64,000 nucleotides of DNA from an uncultured Caldilineales bacterium. Its GTDB lineage: Bacteria > Chloroflexota > Anaerolineae > JAAEKA01. The DNA is taken from positions 37,062-101,061 of the forward strand of contig CALESQ010000111.1 in NCBI GenBank assembly GCA_937907455.1. The letters run 5' to 3'. A model generated the notes under the pieces. That model saw nothing but the letters and a program-made list of their open reading frames with translations. It ran no database searches and was not told the DNA's origin. The position numbers and the translations under genes are program-made. Shown here in pieces: positions 1-7,983 of this stretch; within the stretch, counting starts at the first letter, position 1; each line of letters opens with the position of its first letter.

Positions 1-793
1 GAGCGCGCACCCAGTGGGCCAGGTCCAGGATCGTGATCTCCTCGGTCGAGCCGATGTTGAAGACCTGGCCCACGGCTCCCGGCGCATAGGCCAGGCCGGC
101 GATGGCGCGCGCCGCGTCCAGCACATTGCAGAAGCAGCGCGACTGCATCCCGTCGCCGTAAACCGTCAACGGCTGGCCGGCCAGCGCCTGCTGCACAAAG
201 CGCGGCACCACCATGCCGTACTGGCCGCTTTGGCGCGGGCCGACGGTGTTGAACAGGCGGAAGACTACCGCCGGCAGGCCGTACTCCCGGTGATAGGCCA
301 GCGCCAGGAACTCGTCCACCATCTTGGACGCAGCGTAGGCCCAGCGGCTGCGCGCCGTAGGCCCCAGCAGCGCGTCGTCGTCCTCGCTGTAGGGCACGCG
401 CGCGCTCTTGCCGTAGACCTCCGACGTGGAGGCCACCAGCACCTTGGCCCGGTAGCGCAGGGCGGCCTTCAGCACCGCCTCCGTGCCCATGACGTTGTTC
501 TCGATGGTGTGGACCGGGCGCTGGAGGATCAACTGCACGCCGACCGAGGCGGCCAGGTGGAAGATCACGTCGCACTGGCTGGCCAGCCGGTCCAGCACCG
601 CCGCGTTGGCGATGGTCTCGACCACCACCTGAAACTGCTCACGGCCGGCCAGGTCGACCAGGTGCTGGACGTTGGCCAGGCTGCCGGTGGACAGGTCGTC
701 GATGGCCGTGACGCGCCAGCCGCGGTCGAGCAGCAGGCCGGCCAGGTGGGAGCCGATGAAGCCGGCGCCGCCGGTGATGAGGGCGTGTTGCAT
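1..793 (-). CDS. NAD-dependent sugar epimerase/dehydratase (SDR), 3' end outside window
   Basis: This is an extended short-chain dehydrogenase that acts on nucleotide sugars (epimerase, 4,6-dehydratase or decarboxylase type). 264 residues are visible and the C-terminus runs off the left edge. The N-terminus has the Rossmann NAD motif TGGAGFIGSHL (residues 7-17). Further on are a STSEVYG segment and the catalytic YxxxK in WAYAASK, then a typical RLFNTVGPRQ segment. The start is the ATG at 793, three bases beyond the stop of the upstream winged-helix gene, so the two are probably co-transcribed. With the aminotransferase at 60094 and the glycosyltransferase at 39263 it suggests phage-encoded glycan synthesis. 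The substrate cannot be told. Confidence 0.9.
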   Translation of the reverse strand, partial: MQHALITGGAGFIGSHLAGLLLDRGWRVTAIDDLSTGSLANVQHLVDLAGREQFQVVVETIANAAVLDRLASQCDVIFHLAASVGVQLILQRPVHTIENNVMGTEAVLKAALRYRAKVLVASTSEVYGKSARVPYSEDDDALLGPTARSRWAYAASKMVDEFLALAYHREYGLPAVVFRLFNTVGPRQSGQYGMVVPRFVQQALAGQPLTVYGDGMQSRCFCNVLDAARAIAGLAYAPGAVGQVFNIGSTEEITILDLAHWVRA

Positions 794-796
794 GGA

Positions 797-1162
797 CTAG
801 TGCTCCTCCGCGCCGTTGCTGTGGTCCCACGGCGCGTAGACCAGCCGCCGGCCGCCGCCCTTGATCGTCTCCTGGCGCACCTGCACCAGCAGGCCCAGGC
901 GCTCCAATTCGGCCAGCCGGTTGCAGAGCGCGGCCGCGCTGGTGGTGGGGTAGAGCGGTCGCAGGTCGGCGCTGCCCACCGTCCCCCCGGCGCGCGCCAG
1001 CCGCATCGCCTCGGCCAGCGCCGGCGACAGCCGCGCCTCCTGGAGGCCCAGCCACACGAAGCGCGGGTCGTTGCCGGCGTCCAGTCCCCGCACAGCGTCC
1101 ACCACCGGCTGCCCGCCGACGGCGAACACCAACAGCTCAGCGTAGTCGGGTTGTTCTGTCAT
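797..1162 (-). CDS. Small winged-helix-like protein
   Basis: The product is 121 residues. The C-terminal half (SADLRPLYPTTSAAALCNRL followed by LERLGLLVQV and a basic GGGRR turn) looks like a winged helix-turn-helix, suggesting a DNA-binding regulator. I chose the ATG at 1162 because GGAGAG lies just upstream; an open frame reaches back to 1258 without a better start. It ends immediately before the SDR gene. The specific role is unknown. Confidence 0.65.
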   Translation of the reverse strand: MTEQPDYAELLVFAVGGQPVVDAVRGLDAGNDPRFVWLGLQEARLSPALAEAMRLARAGGTVGSADLRPLYPTTSAAALCNRLAELERLGLLVQVRQETIKGGGRRLVYAPWDHSNGAEEH

Positions 1163-1277
1163 AGTTACTCTCCAATCGCCCCGCAACGTGCGGACTTGAA
1201 CGCTGCGCTCCCGGCCGGCCAGCAGGATGACCGCCTTCCAGTCGCTCAGGAAGCGCAACAGCAGGGCCGGCTTGGGG

Positions 1278-1484
1278 TCACAGCATAAACCCTTTCCCGC
1301 TGGCCTCTGCCTTGGCCTCGACCTCGCACAGGTAGGCTTGCAGCTCAGCCACCAGCGCCAGGACGCTCACCTGCTTGGGCCGGCCGCAGCGGGGACAAAC
1401 GATGGTGATCGTCGCCCCGTCGCACTTGGCCAGCAGCTTGCCGCAGCCGTTGCCGGCGCTGTCCTGGCAGCGGATGTCGGACAC
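1278..1484 (-). CDS. Com-like zinc-ribbon protein
   Basis: This 68-residue protein has the pattern IRCxxxxxxxCGKLL...ITIVCPRCG, a four-cysteine zinc ribbon like the Com regulators of Mu-type phages, which activate translation of mom. The GTG start at 1484 lies one base past the TAA of the upstream gene, so translation is probably coupled. A Mom-like gene is present far away at 29072, which makes a Com/Mom pairing plausible, but that functional link is inference. Many unrelated phage zinc ribbons look similar. Confidence 0.6.
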   Translation of the reverse strand: MSDIRCQDSAGNGCGKLLAKCDGATITIVCPRCGRPKQVSVLALVAELQAYLCEVEAKAEASGKGFML

Positions 1485-1485
1485 A

Positions 1486-1686
1486 TTACAACCTGGTCGC
1501 CCAGAGCGCCGGGCGCGCGCCAGCCAACTCCGCGCGGATGCCGGCCAGGGCGGTCGTCGTAGCCTGTACCGCCGGCAGCGGGATGCCGTCGTCCAGGGCC
1601 TGCTGGCGGTAGTAGTCCAACAGCCAAAGCACGCAGCGCTCGGCGTCGGCCCGGTTGGGTTCGCGGGCGGTGATGAGGATGGTCAT
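1486..1686 (-). CDS. Hypothetical protein, 66 residues
   Basis: A small mostly helical protein rich in Ala and Leu with no recognised domain. It is the first gene after the 54-bp inverted repeat at 1733-1786 and is coupled to the Com-like gene that follows. Confidence 0.5.
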   Translation of the reverse strand: MTILITAREPNRADAERCVLWLLDYYRQQALDDGIPLPAVQATTTALAGIRAELAGARPALWATRL

Positions 1687-1732
1687 AGGTTAATGTGCAT
1701 CCCGTGGAACTGGTTTGATGTATTTCGCCATA

Positions 1733-1786
1733 CCCTTTGTGTCTATAATAGGTGAAACAGCTTCTGCGACGAATTTAGTGTACAAT
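1733..1786. repeat. 54-bp perfect inverted repeat, left copy (pairs with 4384-4437)
   Basis: These 54 bases are the exact reverse complement of 4384-4437. The outer edge reads CCCTTTGTGTCTATAATAGG and the inner edge ends in GTGTACAAT. The two copies enclose 2,597 bp that hold the endolysin, its downstream partner and a transposase remnant. Such long perfect terminal repeats are typical of an insertion sequence or an invertible segment. I see no target-site duplication outside them. Confidence 0.9.
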
Positions 1787-1806
1787 TGGCGCTCCACCCG
1801 TCCCGC

Positions 1807-2544
1807 CTATTTGCGTACCACGTAACGCACGTTGTTCCAGTCGTCGCTGCGCACGTAGTAGACCCGCACTTCGCCGCTGCTCAAGTGCTCAGCGCGCTGA
1901 GCCGTGTAGTCCTGCCCAGTCCACTGCACCTTGAACTCGCCAGAGTTGGGCACGAACCCATCGGCGAAGATGCGTTTCTGCAGGGCAGCGCCCGGGTTGA
2001 ATTCGATCACCTGCTTGCGTTGGCCGTGCCAAACGAGGGCATCATCCAACTTGCCAAAGATCGGCTCCACATCCTCTAGCTGCCAGACGCCATGCAATGG
2101 GCCTCGGTGATTGGTGCCACCCTTCATGCCAGTACCAGACAAACAATCAGACGGAGCGCTGGACAACACCCAAAGGTGATACCACGGTCCATAGGCGCTG
2201 CCTAGGCCAAGGCCGTGCATTCCATCCGAGGCCGTGCGCTTGACAACGCCACGATCTGCCCAGCGATTATCATAGCCCGTCAGGTTGTCGAAAGTTGGCT
2301 CGTTGCCTGGACTGTCCAGACTCGGCCAAGTCATCACCACCGGTTGATTATCCACCGGCATGTTGTTCTTGCCGCGAACTTCAGCCTTGACCAACGCAGG
2401 GCCTTCCGTGCAGAAGATTGCTTGCAAGCGCCAAACTTCCTTGGCATTGCCAATCTTGGCCGGCAATACGACGCAGCCATCATATGTTTGCGCCAGCCAA
2501 GTCAGGCTGCGCTCGGTTCCGTCAACATCAAATACACGTGTCAT
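1807..2544 (-). CDS. Endolysin-associated protein of unknown function
   Basis: The product is 245 residues with no recognised catalytic domain. It is rich in Trp and Gly (for example GMHGLGLGSAYGPWYHLWVL), as in carbohydrate- or wall-binding proteins. The ATG at 2544 has AGGAGA upstream; the frame extends to 2628, but that part overlaps the endolysin. It follows the endolysin by 10 bp and shares the inverted-repeat cassette, so a role in lysis or wall binding is likely but unproven. Confidence 0.6.
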   Translation of the reverse strand: MTRVFDVDGTERSLTWLAQTYDGCVVLPAKIGNAKEVWRLQAIFCTEGPALVKAEVRGKNNMPVDNQPVVMTWPSLDSPGNEPTFDNLTGYDNRWADRGVVKRTASDGMHGLGLGSAYGPWYHLWVLSSAPSDCLSGTGMKGGTNHRGPLHGVWQLEDVEPIFGKLDDALVWHGQRKQVIEFNPGAALQKRIFADGFVPNSGEFKVQWTGQDYTAQRAEHLSSGEVRVYYVRSDDWNNVRYVVRK

Positions 2545-2554
2545 CGTTTGTCTC

Positions 2555-4204
2555 CTATGGTTTGTTGACTTGCCTGACGACCCACTGTCCGTCAGGAGTA
2601 AGGTTGGTGGCAAAGAAGGCGACCTCATGGCCGTCAGCGGGGCGATATCCCAGCTGAGTTACCCCCTGCCACGTGCTTCCCGCGCGTACATCCGTCTCGT
2701 TGCCGATGGGTGTGTAGCCCGCCTGACGCATGGCAATCTCGATGGCTGAGACAGGGTTGGGCGAGATGACCTGTGCAGTCTTGGCGACTGCCCAGATCAG
2801 CGAACTGCTGGCGTCGGGACTGTTCAACCAAGGCAGGACAGCGGCCAGTTTGTCGCCAGGGCACGAGGTCTGGTTGCCCGGCACATCGCGGTGGCCCGCC
2901 ACCGGCAAGGGCGCAGCAGTCCAAGTGGCCCAGCGCCGTGCTGTCTGAAGGACCCGGCGCAGCACGTCCACTTCCTCGACGGTCGGTTCTTCACGGACGA
3001 AGCTGCCGGCCAGGCAGACGGCGAGGCCGCGGTCGTTGCCAATCGTGTGGGCGTGATAGCTGCGCGTCCGCGGGTCGTTGAGCAGTGAGACCATCACCTT
3101 GCCACCAAATGAGCGCACGCCGATGTGATAGCCGATCCCCGGCCAGCCGTTGCTGTTGACGTGGTATTGCGCCACGCTCTGCCACGTTGCCGCCTTCGAT
3201 GCCTCGGTGTGGTGCAGAACAATGCGGTCGATGGCTGAAAGCGCCCGCTCGTGATAGACCAGTGTCGCATGGCGAGGCAGCGACCTGGATAGGTCCTCGT
3301 AGTCGGCGCCGAACTCTGCCCTGAGCAGTTCTCCCAGCGGGGGCGGCGCGCTGGGTGCGGTCGGCTCATACGAGCCACCCCGCGCTTGAATGTGTGCATT
3401 GATCATGTCGTTCATCTCCCTGTCCACTTCGAAGTCCTCCCAGCCCATGGGGCCGGCCGTGAAGATGGTGGCCGTCAACACGTAGGGGTCTTTTGCCAAC
3501 TCGGCATCGAACATGGCCAACTGCTCCATGTAGTGCGCCCGATCTCGGCAGAACGTCCTCCAGCCCCTCTTGGGCATATCGATCACTCCGCCATCCACAC
3601 CACATTCGGTGATCAGCAGTGGGGGCAGCACGATGCCCGCTTCAATGGCATAGCGCGCGTTCAGGCGATAGCGAAAAGCGTGCCATTCGGTCATGCCACT
3701 TTCCAAATGCGGATAGTCCAACACCCAGTAGCAGTGCTGAGACCAGTAGTCGCAGGCCGCCAACCCACGGGCGATTTCCTGAAAACAGGCTCTGCGCTGC
3801 GCCTCGTCGCCGCCCGGATTGCCCTCGCTCAGGTTGCCGCCCACAAGCTGCAACCCGGCGCCGTGCATCAGCTCGGCCAGGCGGATCGTGAACTCGCTCA
3901 GCTGGCGGCAAAACGCCAGATCGGCTACCGGCTGCGGCTCGTTGGGCGCCTCCCAAATGCGGATGTATGGCGCGCGGGCGAATGTGGGCTGGCAGAAGCC
4001 GAACCATGCCTCAGCGCCGGCCGCCCCGCGCCTAACCAAGTCATTGCTGTCATTGTCGGGCATGTACACCCGCCCAATGATCTGCTTTCCCGGCCAACGA
4101 TTCTCGCTGGGCGGATCCATGACCTTGATCCAGCGCGCTGCGCTGCTGTTACCATCGGCCCAGTTGGGGTGGGCCTGTAAGTGCAACGACAGTTTACTTG
4201 TCAT
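2555..4204 (-). CDS. Two-domain endolysin: glycosidase-like barrel plus N-acetylmuramoyl-L-alanine amidase
   Basis: The product is 549 residues. Residues 1-275 resemble a TIM-barrel glycoside hydrolase, with WEAPNEP (Glu89) and LITECG (Glu200) placed like acid/base and nucleophile. After a Pro-rich linker (281-290) comes an amidase_2/PGRP domain (about 320-460) with zinc ligands in VLHHTE (His331/332), AGHRD (His438) and TSCPG (Cys448). A further C-terminal stretch to 549 may bind the wall. The ATG at 4204 has GGAGAAG upstream. The gene lies inside the 54-bp inverted repeats just behind an IS3 OrfA remnant, so the cassette probably moved as a unit. The amidase call is firm; the glycosidase fold is less certain. 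Confidence 0.85.
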   Translation of the reverse strand: MTSKLSLHLQAHPNWADGNSSAARWIKVMDPPSENRWPGKQIIGRVYMPDNDSNDLVRRGAAGAEAWFGFCQPTFARAPYIRIWEAPNEPQPVADLAFCRQLSEFTIRLAELMHGAGLQLVGGNLSEGNPGGDEAQRRACFQEIARGLAACDYWSQHCYWVLDYPHLESGMTEWHAFRYRLNARYAIEAGIVLPPLLITECGVDGGVIDMPKRGWRTFCRDRAHYMEQLAMFDAELAKDPYVLTATIFTAGPMGWEDFEVDREMNDMINAHIQARGGSYEPTAPSAPPPLGELLRAEFGADYEDLSRSLPRHATLVYHERALSAIDRIVLHHTEASKAATWQSVAQYHVNSNGWPGIGYHIGVRSFGGKVMVSLLNDPRTRSYHAHTIGNDRGLAVCLAGSFVREEPTVEEVDVLRRVLQTARRWATWTAAPLPVAGHRDVPGNQTSCPGDKLAAVLPWLNSPDASSSLIWAVAKTAQVISPNPVSAIEIAMRQAGYTPIGNETDVRAGSTWQGVTQLGYRPADGHEVAFFATNLTPDGQWVVRQVNKP

Positions 4205-4222
4205 GCTGTTTCTTCTCCTTCT

Positions 4223-4363
4223 TCATATCCAACTCAGCTTGCACTCAGCACTGAACCTGCGTCGTTTGGCCTTCGGCACGACTTCCGGGTTTGACTGTAC
4301 TACCAGTGAGTGGCCGTTCAGTGATCCGTTCTTGCTGACTTTGACCGGTTGCTTGTGTGACAT
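4223..4363 (-). pseudogene. IS3-family transposase OrfA remnant (N-terminus only)
   Basis: A 46-codon frame with a good Shine-Dalgarno (AAGGAG) that ends in KAKRRRFSAECKLSWI. The segment KxKRRRFSAExKL is the hallmark start of IS3-family OrfA proteins. The rest of OrfA and all of OrfB are missing. The start lies about 20 bp inside the 54-bp inverted repeat, which is where orfA sits in IS3 elements. This identifies the repeats as likely IS ends and the endolysin pair as cargo that replaced the transposase. Confidence 0.7.
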
Positions 4364-4383
4364 CTTCTTGACTCCTTCGGTGT

Positions 4384-4437
4384 ATTGTACACTAAATTCG
4401 TCGCAGAAGCTGTTTCACCTATTATAGACACAAAGGG
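4384..4437. repeat. 54-bp perfect inverted repeat, right copy (pairs with 1733-1786)
   Basis: Exact reverse complement of 1733-1786. The transposase remnant begins just inside it. See the left copy for interpretation. Confidence 0.9.
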
Positions 4438-4512
4438 CTTGATATATGCGCATTCCTGCATTCTCCTATTGCCTCACCACGAAGGGGATTACACTTTCAT
4501 TTGACGAGATGT

Positions 4513-6387
4513 TTACAACACAAACCCCACGCCGCCCACCGGCCCCCGCAAATCCTGCCAGGACCAGTACGCGGCGTCAGTCAGGTCGAACGGCTTGACC
4601 TTGGGAAAACGGCGCAGCGCCTTCTCCAGGGTGACGTGGGTGCCCAGGACGTGGATGATGCGGCCCCGTTCGTAGTCGGCCAGCATCTGCTGCGCGCGAT
4701 GGGCCTTGGGGCCGTGGCCGGCGCCGGCCTTGTCGGAGCGGAACGGCGGCGGGTCGCTGATCCCTAAGCCGGCGGCCGCCTCCCGATAGACGCTGGCCCA
4801 GGTGTCGCCGCCCTGGTCGGTCTCCACGCCCACCGCCTCGGCGCCCAACTCGACCGCCTTGCGGATGGCGCGCTGGAGGGCGTCCTGCGGACTGGTGACG
4901 TGCTCCCACGAAAACAGGCGGAAGATCGTGCCGTCCGGGCCGATGCCGTCGGCCTGGATGCCCTGGCTGTCCGAGGCGTCGGTGGACGTGACAGCCGGGT
5001 CTACCCAGACCACGATGCGCACCAGCGCCGGCAGCTCGTCCCAGGCGCAGCGCATGAACTCCAGGTGGTCGAACATGCCGCCGGCAGCCTCCTCGACCTC
5101 GTGCTGGGCCTCGTGCAGGAAGGCCGTCAAGCCCCAGGCGTCGAGCTGCTGCTGGGCGTGCTCCATGCTCTGGCCGACCCAGATCGACTGGCCGCCGGTG
5201 ATGACGTAGCGCCCGCCGCGCATCTCGTAGGTCAGGTTGCGCACCGCCGGGTGGGGACCTGAGACGATGCGCTCGCGCAGGAAGTCGGCGCGGCCGTCGG
5301 CCATGCGGCTGAACAGCCCGTTGGGGATAATCAGGTTCTGGATGCCAATCACCGCCACGTCGGGCGAGCCGGCCGGCAGCAGGGACGTGGTGAGGGTGGT
5401 GATCTTCTTGGCCGTGTAGCCGGGGTTGTCCAGCTTGTTGTCCAGGTCATCCAGGCAGTTGTGGGAGAGGCCGAACGCGGTCAGGTAGGTATGCGAGGCC
5501 GTGGTGATGGGCGCGAAGGTCCTGACGCCGGCCGGCTGGACGCTGCGCACCCGGTTCCAGAAGGCGCCGTTCAGTAGGCCGTAGCCGATCTGGTCGCCCG
5601 GCTCCAGGTCGCGCGCCTCGATCCAGCCGCCGTCTTCAACCACGTTCTTGCGCGCCCAATAGCGGTGTTCAGGCGTCACCACCTCGGCAAACGACAGGCC
5701 GGCCACCTGCACCTCCAGGCCCTCAGCCTGGCGCAGGCCCAGCAGTCCGGGGTGCTCCTCGACCATCACCCAGCGGCCCATGTCGTAAACGGGCGTGCCG
5801 ACCTCGTGGCAGATCAAGTCGGGCCGGTTCTCCTCGACTTTCGAGCCGCGGTAGGCCGTGTCGAAGCCGATGGCGTCCACCGTGAAGCCGCTGGCCGCGC
5901 GCATTCGCTCACGCCGCCAGCCGCGCGTGTTGCCGTACTTGCCCTTCTGCGGCGCGCCCAGCATGGGGTAGAACTCGGCGATGGCCGACGACTCCAGCAG
6001 CACGGCGATGTTCTCGACCGACTTGTCGGCCAGCTCCTGGGTCTCGCGCACGTACCAGGCGTACTTGCGCACGCCGCGCGCTCCCAGGGCCACGGTGGCC
6101 ATCTCGGCGGAGGACGACTTGCCGCCGCCGCGCGGCCAAATCGCGATGAAGGCCGGCGGGCGCTGGCCCCGCTTTAGCGCCCAGACGTGATCCCAGAACT
6201 CGGCATGGTGGTCGCCGAACTCGAAGCCGACGTAGGCCGGGAACATGGCGCGCAGCCAGCCGGCCCAGTCAGCCGGCGGCGGGTCGATGCGCTGGGCGCG
6301 GCTGCGCGGGTCGATCTCGTCGGCCGCGCGCCGCAGCAGCATGTCGTAGGCCGTCCCGAACTGCGGGAGGAGGGAGGAGACCGTCAT
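4513..6387 (-). CDS. terL: Terminase large subunit interrupted by a mini-intein
   Basis: The 624-residue product is the DNA-packaging ATPase/nuclease. The Walker A motif is WPRGGGKSSS (residues 84-93). Walker B is split: RPDLI ends at residue 192, an intein occupies 193-310, and CLDDLD resumes at 311. The nuclease domain has VWVDPAVTSTD and EAVGVETDQGG. Without the intein the protein is 506 residues, normal for TerL. The start overlaps the end of the upstream small-subunit candidate by four bases. Removal of the intein is needed to rebuild Walker B. Confidence 0.93.
   Translation of the reverse strand: MTVSSLLPQFGTAYDMLLRRAADEIDPRSRAQRIDPPPADWAGWLRAMFPAYVGFEFGDHHAEFWDHVWALKRGQRPPAFIAIWPRGGGKSSSAEMATVALGARGVRKYAWYVRETQELADKSVENIAVLLESSAIAEFYPMLGAPQKGKYGNTRGWRRERMRAASGFTVDAIGFDTAYRGSKVEENRPDLICHEVGTPVYDMGRWVMVEEHPGLLGLRQAEGLEVQVAGLSFAEVVTPEHRYWARKNVVEDGGWIEARDLEPGDQIGYGLLNGAFWNRVRSVQPAGVRTFAPITTASHTYLTAFGLSHNCLDDLDNKLDNPGYTAKKITTLTTSLLPAGSPDVAVIGIQNLIIPNGLFSRMADGRADFLRERIVSGPHPAVRNLTYEMRGGRYVITGGQSIWVGQSMEHAQQQLDAWGLTAFLHEAQHEVEEAAGGMFDHLEFMRCAWDELPALVRIVVWVDPAVTSTDASDSQGIQADGIGPDGTIFRLFSWEHVTSPQDALQRAIRKAVELGAEAVGVETDQGGDTWASVYREAAAGLGISDPPPFRSDKAGAGHGPKAHRAQQMLADYERGRIIHVLGTHVTLEKALRRFPKVKPFDLTDAAYWSWQDLRGPVGGVGFVL
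5458..5811 (-). other. Mini-intein inside terL (118 residues, no homing endonuclease)
   Basis: The intein starts at Cys193 and ends with His309-Asn310, followed by Cys311 as the +1 nucleophile. Block B is VVTPEHRYW (TxxH). DLEPGDQI matches the Hint-fold DLxPGD motif. The last block is TAFGLSHN. At 118 residues it is shorter than the commonly studied mini-inteins and has no room for an endonuclease. The boundaries fall exactly on the codons of the Walker B element. Confidence 0.85.
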
Positions 6388-7016
6388 CGGCCCTCCGCGG
6401 CGATGATGCGCCGGATGCCGTCGGAGATGGCAATCAGCGCGCGCTGGTCGTCTACGTGCTCCTTGACCAACTTCGTGACCGCCATCACCAGCACCATCGC
6501 CTGCTCAGCCGTCACCATCTGGGAAAGTTGCACCAGCCGCTTGCGCTCCGACTCCACCAGTTTGCGCCGCAGGTCCAGCATTTCGCCCACCTCGCGCCAG
6601 GCATGATACCCGGCCTGGCCCCGCCTCAGCGCGCCGCCCATCGCGTCCAGGGAGGACTTCAGGCCGGCCGCGTCGCCGGCGGCGATGGCGTCCTGGAGGG
6701 CGGCGTAGTTCTCCATCGCCTTGGCCCAGGCCGCCCCGGTCTCGCCGCTGTCCAGCTTAGAGAGCAGCTCGGCCAGGCGGGTGTCGATGATGGCGATGTC
6801 GTCGCGCATGACCAGCAGGTCGCCGTCGTTGGCCGCCCGCTCGTACTGCTCCAGCAGGCGCTTGGGCATGTAGCGGGAGTAGCGGCCGTCCTTGTACTGC
6901 GGCAAGGCCACACCCACCAAAGACTTACCACCGTGTAGCCGACACCGCCCGTTGGCCATGACTGCTGTGTTTTTGCACGGTTCTCCGCTGCGCGTCTTCG
7001 CGCCACACTGTTTCAT
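6384..7016 (-). CDS. Probable terminase small subunit (HGG zinc-motif protein)
   Basis: The product is 210 residues. The N-terminus, CGAKTRSGEPCKNTAVMANG followed by CRLHGGKS, is the CxxKTRxGxPC...CRxHGG zinc motif common in proteins encoded just before terL. The rest is helical, with repeated Leu/Ala heptads suited to oligomerisation. I chose the ATG at 7016; the frame extends upstream to 7235 but that part overlaps the displaced methylase remnant. The overlap with terL and the position support a small-terminase role. Confidence 0.65.
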   Translation of the reverse strand: MKQCGAKTRSGEPCKNTAVMANGRCRLHGGKSLVGVALPQYKDGRYSRYMPKRLLEQYERAANDGDLLVMRDDIAIIDTRLAELLSKLDSGETGAAWAKAMENYAALQDAIAAGDAAGLKSSLDAMGGALRRGQAGYHAWREVGEMLDLRRKLVESERKRLVQLSQMVTAEQAMVLVMAVTKLVKEHVDDQRALIAISDGIRRIIAAEGR

Positions 7017-7063
7017 TATGACAACCGTACATGGGGGTTTTGCGCGTGCATAGGGGTGTGCGC

Positions 7064-7206
7064 CTACGCCTGAGCCGGGCCGGCTTCGAGGAGGACGGGC
7101 GCGACGCCGGTTAGGAGGAAGAAGCGCTCCAGCGCCACAGCCACATAACCCGGCTCGATCTCCACAGCCCGGCAGCGCCGCCCCAGCCGCTCGCAGGCTA
7201 TCAGGT
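7064..7206 (-). pseudogene. Displaced 3' end of a DNA methylase
   Basis: The frame reads LIACERLGRRCRAVEIEPGY followed by VAVALERF, the standard C-terminus of an N4/N6 DNA methyltransferase, but has no catalytic part. It is homologous to the C-terminus of the complete methylase at 7882 (HRLGRRCFGIEIDPGYCAVT). The homology stops at about 7206, just where the HNH gene and its promoter begin. I read it as the original methylase tail, cut off when the HNH element entered and supplied a new tail. Confidence 0.75.
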
Positions 7207-7207
7207 C

Positions 7208-7236
7208 TTGTGCTTTTGCCAGTCTTGTGGTACAAT
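7208..7236 (+). promoter_or_regulatory. Promoter of the HNH gene
   Basis: The -35 TTGTGC (7208-7213) and -10 TACAAT (7231-7236) are separated by 17 bp. Transcription should start at about 7242-7243, where the ATG lies, so the message would be leaderless. Confidence 0.6.
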
Positions 7237-7242
7237 GCCCGT

Positions 7243-7983
7243 ATGAAACACTCATTGCAATGCTCTCACTGTGGCAAGGCGATTAAACGGGAAGATTACC
7301 AGATTGCCCGTAACACGACGGGGCTTTGGTTTTGCTCTTACGACTGCCAAAAGTCCTACCGCAAAGCCAACACCATTGCGCCTGAGTTGACTTGTCCGGT
7401 GTGCGGAAAACAGTTCATTGTCAAACCCTACAGGGTGAAGCAAGGAAAACAGCTTGCTTGCTCGTTGGAATGTCGCCAAGTTCTGCTTGGCTGGGGTAGC
7501 AAGCTGCTCAACTGTGAATGGTGCGGACAAGAGTTTCGCCGTCGAAATGCCCAGGTGAACGGACACAACTTTTGCAGCCGTCATTGCATGGGACAATGGC
7601 AGTCTGAATACGTCACGGGTGAACAAAGCCCAAGTTGGCGCGGTGGCTGGCAACCTTACTATGGCAAGGATTGGAACAAGCAAAACCGCCAAGCCCGCAA
7701 GCGAGACGACCACACCTGCCAGGGGTGCGGAGTTCATCAAAGTGAAATCGCCTATACCCTCGAAGTTCATCACAAGAAACCTGTGCGCCTTTTCGACAAT
7801 CCCAACGATGCCAACTCGCTGGACAATCTCGTTACGCTTTGCCGTCCGTGTCACGTCAAGATGGACGTATACGCCCGTTGGCTATTCGACAAGAATGGGC
7901 GTGACACCAAGCCCGCTCATCCTCTCCAAAGTGACAGCGCAATAGCCAGGGTCTATCTCAATACCAAAACAGCGCCGTCCTAG
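7243..7983 (+). CDS. HNH endonuclease with N-terminal zinc ribbons (homing-type)
   Basis: The product is 246 residues. Three CxxC...C zinc ribbons (about residues 7-120: CSHCGK, CPVCGK, CEWCGQ) are followed by an HNH nuclease: CQGCGVHQSE, LEVHHKKPVR, SLDNLVTLC and RPCH. This architecture is typical of free-standing homing endonucleases. The gene runs opposite to all neighbours, is clearly less GC-rich, and its last 102 bp are antisense to the 3' end of the methylase gene at 7882. A displaced methylase tail lies on its other side. I started at the ATG next to the -10 box. Confidence 0.85.
   Translation: MKHSLQCSHCGKAIKREDYQIARNTTGLWFCSYDCQKSYRKANTIAPELTCPVCGKQFIVKPYRVKQGKQLACSLECRQVLLGWGSKLLNCEWCGQEFRRRNAQVNGHNFCSRHCMGQWQSEYVTGEQSPSWRGGWQPYYGKDWNKQNRQARKRDDHTCQGCGVHQSEIAYTLEVHHKKPVRLFDNPNDANSLDNLVTLCRPCHVKMDVYARWLFDKNGRDTKPAHPLQSDSAIARVYLNTKTAPS

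Noticed and set aside
14..1288. A 424-residue plus-strand open frame
   Set aside because: It is the antisense shadow of the SDR and winged-helix genes, with an Arg/His/Ala-rich composition and no start signal.
1738..1755. TATAAT inside the 54-bp inverted repeats as a promoter
   Set aside because: No acceptable -35 box lies 16-18 bp upstream at either copy.
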